From: an uncultured Blautia sp.
GTDB lineage: Bacteria > Bacillota > Clostridia > Lachnospirales > Lachnospiraceae
Assembly: GCA_900547685.1 (NCBI GenBank)
Contig: URHS01000024.1
Span: 1 to 33,049, forward strand
Length of the DNA stretch: 33,049 nt
Direction of reading: 5' to 3'
Shown here: in pieces, positions 15,492 to 24,415 of the stretch
How the letters are laid out: every line of letters starts with the position of its first letter
How positions within the stretch are numbered: the first letter of the stretch is position 1
Made by a program: the position numbers and the translations under genes
The notes under the pieces: model-generated
What the model was told of the DNA's origin: nothing
Seen by the model: only the letters and a program-made list of their open reading frames with translations
Database searches by the model: none

Positions 15492-15513
15492 AATAGTTAG
15501 GAAGCTAACAATT
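15492..15513 (+). promoter_or_regulatory. Operator-like palindrome downstream of the ABC promoter
   Basis: AATAGTTAG-GAAG-CTAACAATT is an inverted repeat with 8 of 9 arm positions matching, placed at about +5 to +27. The shape and position fit a MarR-type repressor site, common before drug-export ABC pairs. No MarR gene is in the window, so the regulator would act from elsewhere. Confidence 0.5.
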
Positions 15514-15535
15514 TAAAAGGAAGGGAGAGAAGAAT

Positions 15536-17299
15536 ATGATTAAAACCTTGGCAGCACAAATAAAAGAGTTCAAAAAGGACTCTGTGTTGACACCAATTTT
15601 TATGATTTTGGAGGTTTTATTTGAAACCATGATACCGTTTTTAATGGCATCTATTATTGATAAGGGCGTGGAAACGGGAGATATTTGGCATATCTGCAAA
15701 GTAGGGGCTGCAATGGTAGTGCTGGCACTTTGCGGACTTTGGGCAGGTGTGATGGGAGGAAAATATGCGTCAAGAGCATCTGCGGGATTTGCCAGAAATT
15801 TAAGAAAAGCAATGTATGATAATATTCAGACCTTTTCATTTTCTAATATTGATAAATTCAGTACAGCAGGTCTGATTACACGTCTGACAACAGATGTTAC
15901 GAACCTGCAGATGGCATATCAGATGCTTTTACGTATGTTTACAAGAGCTCCGGCAAGCTTAATCTGTGCTATGGCAATGGCATTTACCATTAACGCAGAG
16001 CTTGCAAGTATTTATCTGGTGGCAGTTATCGGACTGGGAATTTGTCTTGTATTGATTATGAGCAGGGCAACCAAGTATTTTCAGCAGGTTTTTAAAAAGT
16101 ATGACGAATTAAATGCCAGTGTACAGGAAAATATTTCAGGCATTCGTGTGGTAAAAGCTTATGTGCGTGAAGAGTATGAGAATAACAAGTTCTTTAAAGC
16201 CGCAGAAAACGTATATAAGATGTTTATCAAAGCGGAAAATATTATTGTGGCAAATATGCCTCTTATGATGTTTGCCGTTTATGCTTGTATTCTGGGACTG
16301 AGCTGGCTGGGAGCAAATATGATTGTAGTGGGTGACCTTACTACAGGAGAGCTGATGAGTCTTTTGACATATTGTATGAACATTATGATGAGTTTGATGA
16401 TGCTTTCTATGATTTTTGTTATGGTTACTATGAGTTTTGCTTCAGCAGAGCGTATTACGGAGGTTTTAAATGAGAAAGCTGATATCTGTAATCCGGAAAA
16501 CCCTGTAAAAGAAGTAAAAGACGGAAGCATTGTATTTAAAGATGTCAGCTTTTCCTATAAAAAAGACAGTCAGGAGTCTGTACTTTCCAATATTAATCTG
16601 GAGATCGCTTCCGGTGAAACCATTGGAATTATCGGAGGGACAGGAAGCGCAAAGTCCAGTCTGGTAAACTTGATCAGCCGTCTTTATGATGTGACAAAGG
16701 GTGAAGTCTTAGTCGGCGGTGTGGATGTAAGAGCTTACGATTTGGAAGAGCTTAGAAATCAGGTGGCAGTTGTTTTGCAAAAAAATGTGTTGTTCAGTGG
16801 AACAATTTTAGAAAACCTTAGATGGGGAAATAAAAACGCCACAGAGGAAGAATGTAAAAGAGTCTGTGAACTTGCATGCGCAGATGAATTTATTGAAACC
16901 ATGCCTGAGAAGTATCACACATACATAGAGCAAGGCGGAAGCAATGTTTCCGGTGGACAGAAACAGAGGCTTTGTATTGCAAGAGCATTGTTGAAAAAGC
17001 CTAAGATTTTGATTTTAGATGACTCTACCAGTGCGGTAGATACTGCAACAGATGCAAAAATCAGAAAAGCTTTTGCCCAGGAAATTCCGGATACCACAAA
17101 ATTGATTATTGCTCAGAGAATTTCCAGCATTAAAAATGTAGACAGAATTATTGTCATGGAAGAAGGTAACATCAATGGCATAGGAACACATGAGGAATTG
17201 ATGAAAACCAATGCCATTTATCGTGATGTGTATGAGTCACAAAATCAGGGCGGCGGTGACTTTGATGAAAATATAAAACAAGGAGGTGAAAAGGCATGA
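15536..17299 (+). CDS. ABC exporter half-transporter, degenerate-site subunit
   Basis: 587 residues: a type IV exporter transmembrane domain (about 1-310, six helices) and an ATPase domain. Walker A reads G-G-T-G-S-A-K-S-S near residue 362, with Ala where the third glycine usually stands. The signature is V-S-G-G-Q-K-Q-R near 472. Walker B is I-L-I-L-D-D-S, with Asp replacing the catalytic Glu, and the switch His is replaced by Gln (I-I-A-Q-R). This is the classic inactive-site half of heterodimeric exporters such as BmrCD-like pairs, working with the next gene. The ribosome binding site is GGAAGGGAGAG. It overlaps the next gene by 4 bases (ATGA). Confidence 0.92.
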   Translation: MIKTLAAQIKEFKKDSVLTPIFMILEVLFETMIPFLMASIIDKGVETGDIWHICKVGAAMVVLALCGLWAGVMGGKYASRASAGFARNLRKAMYDNIQTFSFSNIDKFSTAGLITRLTTDVTNLQMAYQMLLRMFTRAPASLICAMAMAFTINAELASIYLVAVIGLGICLVLIMSRATKYFQQVFKKYDELNASVQENISGIRVVKAYVREEYENNKFFKAAENVYKMFIKAENIIVANMPLMMFAVYACILGLSWLGANMIVVGDLTTGELMSLLTYCMNIMMSLMMLSMIFVMVTMSFASAERITEVLNEKADICNPENPVKEVKDGSIVFKDVSFSYKKDSQESVLSNINLEIASGETIGIIGGTGSAKSSLVNLISRLYDVTKGEVLVGGVDVRAYDLEELRNQVAVVLQKNVLFSGTILENLRWGNKNATEEECKRVCELACADEFIETMPEKYHTYIEQGGSNVSGGQKQRLCIARALLKKPKILILDDSTSAVDTATDAKIRKAFAQEIPDTTKLIIAQRISSIKNVDRIIVMEEGNINGIGTHEELMKTNAIYRDVYESQNQGGGDFDENIKQGGEKA

Positions 17300-19170
17300 A
17301 AAAGGACGGAAAAAAGGAAAAGGGTTCCGCAAAACTGTTAAAACGAGTTTTTCAGTATGTGGGAAAAAATTATAAATATCATTTAGTTTTTGTTCTTATA
17401 GGGATTTTTATCAGTGTTCTTGCCAATGTACAGGGAACTATGTTCATGAAAACCATGATTGATGATTATATTATTCCTTTGACACAGGCAAAAGTTCCTG
17501 ATTTTGCTCCTTTTGCGTGGGCAATTGCCAGAGTGGCAGGTTTTTATTTCATTGGTGTTTTATGTGCATATATGTACAATAAAATCATGATTTATGTAAC
17601 ACAGGGAACTTTGCGAAATCTGAGAAATGATATGTTTGCAAAGATGGAGAGCCTTCCTATAAAATATTTTGATACACATCCTCATGGGGATATTATGTCT
17701 GTATATACCAATGATATTGATACATTAAGACAGATGATAAGCCAGAGTATTCCCCAGATGCTTTCCAGTTTTCTTACGATTGTCAGTGTCTTTATCAGTA
17801 TGTTAATTTTAAATATTCCGCTTACTGTGGTAACTGTAGTCATGTTGGGACTGATGATTCTGGTGACAAAGAAAATTGCAGGGCTTTCAGGAAAATATTT
17901 TATGGCACAGCAGGTAAATATTGGTAAGGTAAATGGTTATATTGAGGAAATGATGGAGGGACAGAAAGTTGTAAAAGTGTTCTGTCATGAAGAAGAAGCT
18001 ATAGAAGCATTTGATAAAATCAATAACCAGCTTTTTGAAAGTGCGGATAATGCCAATAAATTTGCTAATTATTTAGGACCGGTAAATGCACAGCTGGGAA
18101 ATATTAATTATGTAGTTTGTGCCGTAGTAGGAGGTATTTTAGCAATTAATGGCATCGGAGGTTTTACACTTGGCGGTCTTGCCAGCTTCCTTACTTTTAA
18201 TAAAAGTATTGCAGGTCCGGTAAATCAAATTAGTCAGCAGTTAAACAGCATTGTTATGGCGCTGGCAGGAGCTAAGAGAATTTTTGAACTTATGGATGAG
18301 AAACCGGAAGAAGATAACGGTTACGTGGAACTGGTTTATGCCAAGAAGGAAAACGGCGAGATTAAAGAAAGCAAGGAACGTACCGGACACTGGGCATGGA
18401 AACATTATCATCAGGCTGACGGTACTACAACTTATGTGGAGCAGCAGGGTGATGTAGTACTGGATGGTGTGGATTTTGGCTATACAGATGAGAAGATTGT
18501 ACTTCATGATATTAAACTGTATGCAAAACCGGGAGAAAAAATTGCGTTTGTAGGTTCTACGGGTGCAGGAAAAACAACCATTACAAACCTTTTAAATCGT
18601 TTTTATGATATTCAGGACGGTAAAATTCGTTATGACGGAATTAATATTAATAAGATTAAGAAAGGGGATTTAAGACGGTCTCTGGGAATTGTACTGCAGG
18701 ATACGAATCTTTTCACTGCTACGGTTATGGACAATATCCGTTATGGAAAGCTGGATGCCACAGAGGAAGAAATTATTCAGGCAGCGAAGCTGGCAAATGC
18801 AGATGGATTTATCCGCAGACTGCCGGAAGGATATCAGACCATGCTGACCGGCAATGGAGCAAATTTAAGTCAGGGACAAAGACAGCTTCTGGCTATTGCA
18901 AGAGCAGCAGTTGCAGATCCTCCGGTACTTATTTTAGATGAAGCTACAAGTTCTATTGATACCAGAACAGAAAAGTTGGTGCAGGAAGGTATGGACCGAC
19001 TGATGGAGGGTAGAACGACTTTTGTTATTGCACACAGACTTTCTACTGTGAAAAACAGTGATTGTATTATGGTTTTGGAAAAGGGAAGAATTATAGAGCG
19101 TGGTTCACACGATGAACTGATAAAACAAAAAGGCAAGTATTATCAGCTTTATACAGGAAACGGAGTATAA
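17296..19170 (+). CDS. ABC exporter half-transporter, catalytic subunit
   Basis: 624 residues with six membrane helices and an ATPase domain with canonical residues: Walker A G-S-T-G-A-G-K-T-T near residue 420, signature L-S-Q-G-Q-R-Q-L, Walker B I-L-D-E-A-T-S-S-I-D and switch His in I-A-H-R-L-S. A linker of about 50 residues between the membrane and ATPase domains (charged, with G-H-W-A-W-K-H-Y-H) is longer than the minimal exporter. ATG follows AGGAGGTG and overlaps the stop of its partner, so the two are translationally coupled. It likely exports a drug, lipid or peptide; the substrate is unknown. Confidence 0.92.
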   Translation: MKKDGKKEKGSAKLLKRVFQYVGKNYKYHLVFVLIGIFISVLANVQGTMFMKTMIDDYIIPLTQAKVPDFAPFAWAIARVAGFYFIGVLCAYMYNKIMIYVTQGTLRNLRNDMFAKMESLPIKYFDTHPHGDIMSVYTNDIDTLRQMISQSIPQMLSSFLTIVSVFISMLILNIPLTVVTVVMLGLMILVTKKIAGLSGKYFMAQQVNIGKVNGYIEEMMEGQKVVKVFCHEEEAIEAFDKINNQLFESADNANKFANYLGPVNAQLGNINYVVCAVVGGILAINGIGGFTLGGLASFLTFNKSIAGPVNQISQQLNSIVMALAGAKRIFELMDEKPEEDNGYVELVYAKKENGEIKESKERTGHWAWKHYHQADGTTTYVEQQGDVVLDGVDFGYTDEKIVLHDIKLYAKPGEKIAFVGSTGAGKTTITNLLNRFYDIQDGKIRYDGININKIKKGDLRRSLGIVLQDTNLFTATVMDNIRYGKLDATEEEIIQAAKLANADGFIRRLPEGYQTMLTGNGANLSQGQRQLLAIARAAVADPPVLILDEATSSIDTRTEKLVQEGMDRLMEGRTTFVIAHRLSTVKNSDCIMVLEKGRIIERGSHDELIKQKGKYYQLYTGNGV

Positions 19171-19268
19171 ATCTTTATACGGTCTTAATACTTCATGCAA
19201 TTTATTTACACATTCTTTATATCACAGGAGATATAGTAAAAGATACTGTAAAGAGCATGGAGGGCGAA

Positions 19269-20618
19269 ATGAAGTTTATACATAAGAAGAAAAATTTTTC
19301 TTCCTTTCAAATTATCAGTATAGGTTTTTTTATTGTTATTTTAACAGGCGGATTTCTTTTAATGCTGCCGATTTCCACCAAGGGTCCGGGAGGAGCACCT
19401 TTTTTGGACGCAATGTTTACTTCTACATCAGCAGTTTGTGTTACAGGACTGATATTGCATGATACAGCAACTTACTGGTCATATTTCGGACAGTTTGTAA
19501 TTATGCTGCTGATACAAATAGGAGGTATGGGCGTAGTAACTGTGGCTGTTTCCATTGCCATGTTTGCAGGGCATAAGATTGGACTGATGCAGAGAAATAC
19601 TATGCGGGAGGCAATTTCAGCCCATCACGTAGGTGGAATGGTGAGAATGACAGGCTTTATTCTAAAAACAACTTTAGGAATAGAGCTTGTGGGAGCAGCA
19701 TGGATGGCGCCTGTTTTTTGTAAAGATTTTGGATTTTTCAAAGGACTGTGGTATGCAGTCTTTCATTCTGTATCAGCATTTTGTAATGCGGGATTTGATT
19801 TGTTAGGTGTGCGGGAAGAATTTTCTTCTATTACCACTTATGCTTCTCAGCCCATTATCAATATTACGATTATGGCATTGATTATCACAGGTGGAATTGG
19901 TTTTCTCACATGGGAAGATATTAAGACGAATAAACTGCATATTAAAAAATATCGGATGCAGAGCAAGGTTATTCTTACAGTTACCAGTCTTTTAATCGTA
20001 ATTCCTGCAGTTTATTTCTTCTTTGCAGAGTTTACACAGGAACAGTGGAGCGATTTAAGCCTGTATGAAAAAATTCTGGCATCTTTTTTTCAGTCTGTGA
20101 CACCGAGAACGGCAGGCTTTAATTCTGTAGATTTAACATTGTTTACGGAAGCAGGCATTATGATTATGATTGTTTTGATGCTTACAGGAGGGTCTCCGGG
20201 TTCAACGGCAGGGGGGATGAAGACAACTACTGTTGCAGTACTTTTTGCATCTGCTGCTTCTGTATTCCGAAGAAGAGAAAATGCACAGGTTTTCCATCGG
20301 CGTATTTCGGAAAGTACTGTTAATGATGCTGCAACAATTTTACTTATGTATGTGGTACTTTTCCTTTCAGGGGGAATTGTGATAAGCTGTATAGAGGATA
20401 TTCCCATTTTGACCTGTCTTTTTGAAACAGCTTCCGCAATTGGAACGGTAGGGCTGACATTGGGAATTACTACAGAAGTAGGTGTTGTATCTCATTTAAT
20501 CTTAATGCTTTTAATGTTTTGGGGCCGTGTGGGTGGTTTGACACTGGTCTTTGCAGCTGTTTCTGGGAAACATATAGAAGTAGGAAGATTTCCGGAGGAA
20601 AAAATTACAGTAGGATAA
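19269..20618 (+). CDS. TrkH/KtrB family potassium transporter subunit
   Basis: 449 residues with the four pore-loop repeats of the TrkH/KtrB superfamily: T-S-T-S-A-V-C-V-T-G-L, H-S-V-S-A-F-C-N-A-G-F-D, S-V-T-P-R-T-A-G-F-N-S and T-A-S-A-I-G-T-V-G-L-T. A glycine-rich loop (G-G-S-P-G-S-T-A-G-G-M-K-T-T) is at about 310-325, as in KtrB. It would mediate K+ uptake with a cytosolic TrkA/KtrA RCK ring, but no such gene is in the window. ATG 19269 follows GGAGGG; the in-frame ATG 19257 overlaps that site. A two-component pair follows within 15 bases. Confidence 0.9.
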   Translation: MKFIHKKKNFSSFQIISIGFFIVILTGGFLLMLPISTKGPGGAPFLDAMFTSTSAVCVTGLILHDTATYWSYFGQFVIMLLIQIGGMGVVTVAVSIAMFAGHKIGLMQRNTMREAISAHHVGGMVRMTGFILKTTLGIELVGAAWMAPVFCKDFGFFKGLWYAVFHSVSAFCNAGFDLLGVREEFSSITTYASQPIINITIMALIITGGIGFLTWEDIKTNKLHIKKYRMQSKVILTVTSLLIVIPAVYFFFAEFTQEQWSDLSLYEKILASFFQSVTPRTAGFNSVDLTLFTEAGIMIMIVLMLTGGSPGSTAGGMKTTTVAVLFASAASVFRRRENAQVFHRRISESTVNDAATILLMYVVLFLSGGIVISCIEDIPILTCLFETASAIGTVGLTLGITTEVGVVSHLILMLLMFWGRVGGLTLVFAAVSGKHIEVGRFPEEKITVG

Positions 20619-20632
20619 AAAGGAGTGATGAC

Positions 20633-22180
20633 TTGAGAAAATTAAAAGAAAAGTCAAGGCTTCAAAATTCAGTAAAAGATGTTTTAAAAACCCTTGGTAT
20701 ATTAACCGCGGCCACTGCAATAGGGGTGTTTTTTCGATGGAGAGGGTTAAATGAAGCAAATATTATTACTGTTTATATTTTAGGAGTGTTGATTACAGCA
20801 GTATCTACCTCACAGAGAATTTTCAGTCTTGTAAGTTCTTTTATCAGTGTGCTGTTGTTTAATTTTTGGTTTACAGAACCGCGTTTTACTTTTAAGGCTT
20901 ATGATCCCAGCTATCTGACCACATTTCCAATTATGTTGACAGCTGCATTTATTACAAGTTCTTTAGCGGAGAGGATTAAAAAGCAGGCAGCACAGTCTGC
21001 CAAGACAGCATATCGTACACAGATACTTTTTGACACAAGTCAGCAGCTTTCCAATGTGCAGGATGCGCAGGGAATTATTTCCGTGACTTGCGGACAGCTG
21101 AAAAAATTGTTGAAGCGAGATATTATTTTTTATAAAACCACAGAAGATACTTTAGGAGAACCTTTATTTTTTCCTTTCAGAAAAGGGCGGGAGGAAATAG
21201 AGTATATTATAAGAGAAGAAAAGAAAGTTGCGAAGTGGGTATTTGAGAAGAATAATCATGCTGGAGCAGGAACGAAAACATATCCGGAAGCAAAATCTTT
21301 GTATTTGTCTGTACGTGTAGGGCAAAATGTATTTGGTGTCCTGGGAATTATCATGGGGGAATGGCCTTTAGACAGTTTTGAAAACAGCATTGTGCTGTCA
21401 ATTTTAGGCGAATGTGCTTTGGCATTGAAAAATGAGAAAGTGACAAGAGAAAGAGCAGCGGCCGCTTTAATGGCAAAAAATGAGCAATTAAGGGCCAACC
21501 TTCTTCGCTCTATTTCTCATGATTTGAGAACACCTCTTACATCTATTTCGGGAAATGCAGGGATTTTGATTTCTAATGGGGATAGCATGGGAAAAGAAAA
21601 ACAGCAGCAGTTGTATGAGGATATTTACGAAGACTCTCTTTGGCTTATAAATTTGGTGGAAAATCTGTTGTCTGTTACCAGAATTGAAGATGGAACGATG
21701 AAACTTAAAATGAATGCAGAACTTTTAGAGGAAATTGTGCAGGAAGCAGTTCACCATGTGGAAAAAAGGTGCAAAAATCATAAGCTTCGTGTAAAACTTT
21801 CCGATGATTTGATTTTGGTAAAGGCAGATGCCAGGTTGATTGTACAGGTTCTCGTAAATTTAGTGGATAATGCAGTAAAATATACGCCGGAGGGATCAGA
21901 AATTCTTGTGGAAACGAGGCAGGAAAAGACAAATGCAGTAGTTTCTGTATCGGATAATGGAAAGGGAATTTCAGATGAGGCAAAAGAACATATTTTTGAA
22001 ATGTTTTATACAGGCAGCAGTTATGCAGCAGACAGTCGAAGAAGCCTGGGACTGGGGCTGGCACTGTGCAAGTCTATTTTACATGCCCACGGCGGAGATA
22101 TTTTTGTAGAGGACTGTCATCCTCACGGAGCCCGTTTTACATTTACATTACCTGCAAAGGAGGTTAAATTACATGAATAA
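20633..22180 (+). CDS. KdpD-like sensor histidine kinase (short form)
   Basis: 515 residues from TTG 20633, chosen because AAGGAG lies seven bases upstream and longer in-frame extensions overlap the transporter gene. It has a DUF4118-type block of four membrane helices (about residues 20-105), a GAF-like region, a phospho-acceptor His in S-I-S-H-D-L-R-T-P-L (about residue 295), and ATPase boxes N (V-N-L-V-D-N-A-V-K-Y), G1 (S-D-N-G-K-G-I-S) and G2 (G-L-G-L-A-L). The N-terminal cytoplasmic KdpD and Usp domains of classic KdpD are missing. It lies between a TrkH-type channel and a KdpE-like regulator, so K+ or turgor sensing is likely. Confidence 0.88.
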   Translation: MRKLKEKSRLQNSVKDVLKTLGILTAATAIGVFFRWRGLNEANIITVYILGVLITAVSTSQRIFSLVSSFISVLLFNFWFTEPRFTFKAYDPSYLTTFPIMLTAAFITSSLAERIKKQAAQSAKTAYRTQILFDTSQQLSNVQDAQGIISVTCGQLKKLLKRDIIFYKTTEDTLGEPLFFPFRKGREEIEYIIREEKKVAKWVFEKNNHAGAGTKTYPEAKSLYLSVRVGQNVFGVLGIIMGEWPLDSFENSIVLSILGECALALKNEKVTRERAAAALMAKNEQLRANLLRSISHDLRTPLTSISGNAGILISNGDSMGKEKQQQLYEDIYEDSLWLINLVENLLSVTRIEDGTMKLKMNAELLEEIVQEAVHHVEKRCKNHKLRVKLSDDLILVKADARLIVQVLVNLVDNAVKYTPEGSEILVETRQEKTNAVVSVSDNGKGISDEAKEHIFEMFYTGSSYAADSRRSLGLGLALCKSILHAHGGDIFVEDCHPHGARFTFTLPAKEVKLHE

Positions 22181-22868
22181 ACCCTTGATTATGGTAGTAG
22201 AAGATGATGCAGCAGTACGAAACTTAATTGCAACAACATTGGAAACTCATGAATATCGTTTTCAGACGGCATCTACGGGAGAAACTGCTATTTTAGAGGT
22301 AGTAACACATAATCCTGATGTAATTTTGTTGGACTTGGGGTTGCCGGATATGGACGGAATTGAAGTTATACGGAAAGTTCGTACATGGTCCAAGACACCT
22401 ATTATTGTAATTAGTGCAAGAAGCGAAGATACAGATAAAATAGAAGCTTTAGATGCGGGGGCAGATGATTATCTGACAAAGCCGTTTTCTGTGGAAGAAC
22501 TTTTAGCAAGGCTTCGTGTGACTTTTCGCAGGCTCAATGACATGAAGGGAGATATGGTACAAAGTTCTGTCTTTCAAAATGGAGATTTGAAAATTGATTA
22601 TGCGGCAGGATGCGCTTTTATGAAAGACACAGAATTACACCTTACACCTATTGAATATAAACTTTTGTGCCTGCTTTCTAAAAATGTAGGAAAGGTACTG
22701 ACACATACTTATATTACAAAAGAAATATGGGGAAGCGCATGGGACAATGATGTGGCGTCCCTTCGCGTATTCATGGCAACACTCAGGAAAAAAATAGAAG
22801 AAAATCCATCAGAACCAAAATATATTCAGACACATATAGGAGTGGGTTATCGGATGTTGCGAGTGTAA
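22173..22868 (+). CDS. KdpE-like response regulator (OmpR family)
   Basis: 231 residues. The receiver has E10-D11-D12, phospho-acceptor Asp54 in I-L-L-D-L-G-L-P-D and L-T-K-P-F. The C-terminal winged helix has L-T-P-I-E-Y-K-L-L-C-L-L and ends G-V-G-Y-R-M, as in KdpE. It overlaps the kinase gene by 8 bases with its own GGAGG site, so the two form one unit. It probably controls K+ uptake genes, perhaps the upstream channel. Confidence 0.92.
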   Translation: MNKPLIMVVEDDAAVRNLIATTLETHEYRFQTASTGETAILEVVTHNPDVILLDLGLPDMDGIEVIRKVRTWSKTPIIVISARSEDTDKIEALDAGADDYLTKPFSVEELLARLRVTFRRLNDMKGDMVQSSVFQNGDLKIDYAAGCAFMKDTELHLTPIEYKLLCLLSKNVGKVLTHTYITKEIWGSAWDNDVASLRVFMATLRKKIEENPSEPKYIQTHIGVGYRMLRV

Positions 22869-22890
22869 GGGAGATAAAATTATATTGGGA

Positions 22891-22918
22891 AAAGCTCGGT
22901 AATGACTGGGCTTTTTTT
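22891..22918 (+). terminator. Intrinsic terminator after the KdpDE-like pair
   Basis: A 10-bp stem (AAAGCTCGGT / ACTGGGCTTT with two G-T pairs), loop AATG and a seven-T tract. It closes the potassium operon 22 bases after the stop. Confidence 0.9.
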
Positions 22919-23013
22919 GTAGTGCAATCACTTGTGTTGTTGAAGAAAACAGGGTAAAATTAAAAACATATAATTGTGTGAGAAGTTATATTTTAAGAGG
23001 ATGGTGGTTTATT

Positions 23014-23324
23014 ATGAGAGAAGAATTTGATATTTCACAGTTCGATAAATATAGAGAAGATAACAGAAGAGAAGTAAAAAAAGCGACGAAAAAAAAGCGA
23101 CGAAAAAAAGCGACAGAAAAAAAGTGACGAAAAAAAGACAAGGGCAGTATGAAAAAATTCTTACTTTTATGAAGCCAAATGTATGGTACAAAGCAAGTGA
23201 TTTAATGAATGTGTTAGGTGTGAAAGAGACACGAACAAAAGAATTGTTGCGAGCATTGATTAGGGATGAAAAACTTATAGATGACGGAGTTACAAAAGGA
23301 AAACGATATAAAAAAGCCGATTAG
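23014..23324 (+). pseudogene. Decayed AlbA_2/winged-helix protein gene
   Basis: The first part (23014-23127, 37 codons) begins M-R-E-E-F-D-I-S-Q-F-D and has D-N-R-R-E-V-K-K-A, the typical opening of AlbA_2 (Schlafen-like, 'putative DNA-binding/AAA_4') proteins. It then runs into a lysine-rich repeat and stops. The second part (GTG 23124-23324, 66 codons, shifted by one frame and overlapping by four bases) is a winged helix (Y-K-A-S-D-L-M-N-V-L-G-V-K-E-T-R-T-K-E-L-L-R-A-L) resembling the C-terminus of the same proteins. The central several hundred residues are absent. The 66-residue piece could still be made, as the GTGA overlap allows coupling. Family assignment is from motif memory. Confidence 0.6.
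23083..23136 (+). repeat. A-rich 13/14-base microsatellite
   Basis: Four units of GCGACGAAAAAAA type begin at 23083, 23097, 23110 and 23124, spaced 14, 13 and 14 bases. Unit lengths that are not multiples of three and runs of 7-8 A make frame changes by slippage likely. Confidence 0.75.
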
Positions 23325-23367
23325 ATAAAAGCGGAGAGGCAAAATATTTTTTAATCTATCAGGAAGC

Positions 23368-23408
23368 AAGGAAATTAGAGGAGGTTTCTATTTTCCTCTA
23401 ATTTCCTT
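23368..23408. terminator. Bidirectional hairpin terminator
   Basis: A perfect 15-bp stem (AAGGAAATTAGAGGA / TCCTCTAATTTCCTT) with an 11-base loop lies between the decayed plus-strand gene and the convergent lipoprotein gene. There is no strong T-tract, but position and stem strength support the call. Confidence 0.65.
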
Positions 23409-23425
23409 ACCCAAAAGCTATTAGC

Positions 23426-23743
23426 TTATTTTGTTTTGAATTCTATCCATTGATTGTCAATGAAAACAACTACCATGCCATCCTCAAGAACGGCATAAGG
23501 TGTTCCGGCATTTTGAGTGAAATTCTCTTCCCCGTCTTTTTGCGGAACGCCGTCTTCTGCATAGGAAGTAGTATATTTCATTAAATCTTTATCCACCTCA
23601 ACAGAAACGGGATTGTCAGTTGAGTAATAATTAGTTCTGTTTATCATTATGGTTGCGGGGTAATCGCCACCTTTAGGACTTTTACAACCAGCCAACGAGA
23701 GAGCGAGCACAAGGAAAATCACCATTGTTGTTAATTTCTTCAT
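23426..23743 (-). CDS. Small lipoprotein of unknown function
   Basis: 105 residues. A lipoprotein signal peptide is clear: M-K-K-L, hydrophobic core, lipobox L-A-G-C with Cys20, giving a mature protein of about 86 residues anchored outside the membrane. The mature part has an acidic, Asn/Tyr-rich sequence (N-R-T-N-Y-Y-S-T-D-N) and ends I-D-N-Q-W-I-E-F-K. I do not recognise the family. The start is ATG 23743 behind GGAGGT eight bases upstream; a longer in-frame start lies before that site. It is last in a minus-strand series after peptidase T and the acetyltransferase. Confidence 0.8.
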   Translation of the reverse strand: MKKLTTMVIFLVLALSLAGCKSPKGGDYPATIMINRTNYYSTDNPVSVEVDKDLMKYTTSYAEDGVPQKDGEENFTQNAGTPYAVLEDGMVVVFIDNQWIEFKTK

Positions 23744-23812
23744 AGCAATTACCTCCACAAATTCAAATGTTCAAAATATTGTTTTTTATCAACAGCAAAT
23801 GTGTTATTTGGT

Positions 23813-24367
23813 TCATAAAGCAAGTCTTTTCATCATCCAATATGCATTGGCATAAGAACCATTTTCATACTTCATGTTATCTGGAAAGGTTCCATATATT
23901 TTAAATCCAAGCTTTTCATATAAAGCTATTGCAGGTTTATTATCTCCAATTACTTCAAGCTCTGCCTGTTCATATCCTATCTCTTCGGCAATGTCTAAAA
24001 TAGTTTCTAACATTGCTTTTCCAATTCCTAAGCCACAATATTCTTTATATAGAGCAATAGCAATTTCGCATCTATGTCTATATCTTTTAAAGTTACCAAT
24101 GCTCATTAAAGAACAGTTTCCTATGTGTCTGCCATCAACTTCAGCAATTAATAACAATTCATTTTTACTATCTTTTTTAGATTTTATAAATGCTTGCTCT
24201 TGCTTTAGGGACAATGTTATTTCGTCAGGCTCACGAATTAAAAAGGATGTTTCGGATGCAACAGTTTTTAGAAAATTTATCAAATTCTCAGCATCATTTT
24301 CTTCAGCACTTCTAAGAATTACTTCCCTGCCTTTTTTATCTTTTATTATCGTATTATTGATATACAT
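23813..24367 (-). CDS. GNAT family N-acetyltransferase
   Basis: 184 residues from ATG 24367. The acetyl-CoA loop is Y-C-G-L-G-I-G-K-A-M-L, and the end has the usual E-V-I-G-D-N-K-P-A-I-A-L-Y-E-K-L-G-F. The substrate cannot be read; it resembles RimI/ribosomal-protein or small-molecule acetyltransferases in general. The start is uncertain. GGAG lies 12 bases before ATG 24367, while ATG 24415, immediately after the peptidase T stop, has no site and would add 16 residues. Its codon use and higher AT look a little different from the peptidase gene upstream, but not enough to claim transfer. Confidence 0.82.
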   Translation of the reverse strand: MYINNTIIKDKKGREVILRSAEENDAENLINFLKTVASETSFLIREPDEITLSLKQEQAFIKSKKDSKNELLLIAEVDGRHIGNCSLMSIGNFKRYRHRCEIAIALYKEYCGLGIGKAMLETILDIAEEIGYEQAELEVIGDNKPAIALYEKLGFKIYGTFPDNMKYENGSYANAYWMMKRLAL

Positions 24368-24415
24368 AATTGTTAATTTCTCCGTGAATTCAAACCTTCT
24401 TTGTGACAAATTCAT

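Noticed and set aside
20519..20632. Longer N-terminal extension of the KdpD-like kinase
   Set aside because: It lies in the transporter gene, translates to low-quality sequence, and the TTG at 20633 has a well-placed AAGGAG.
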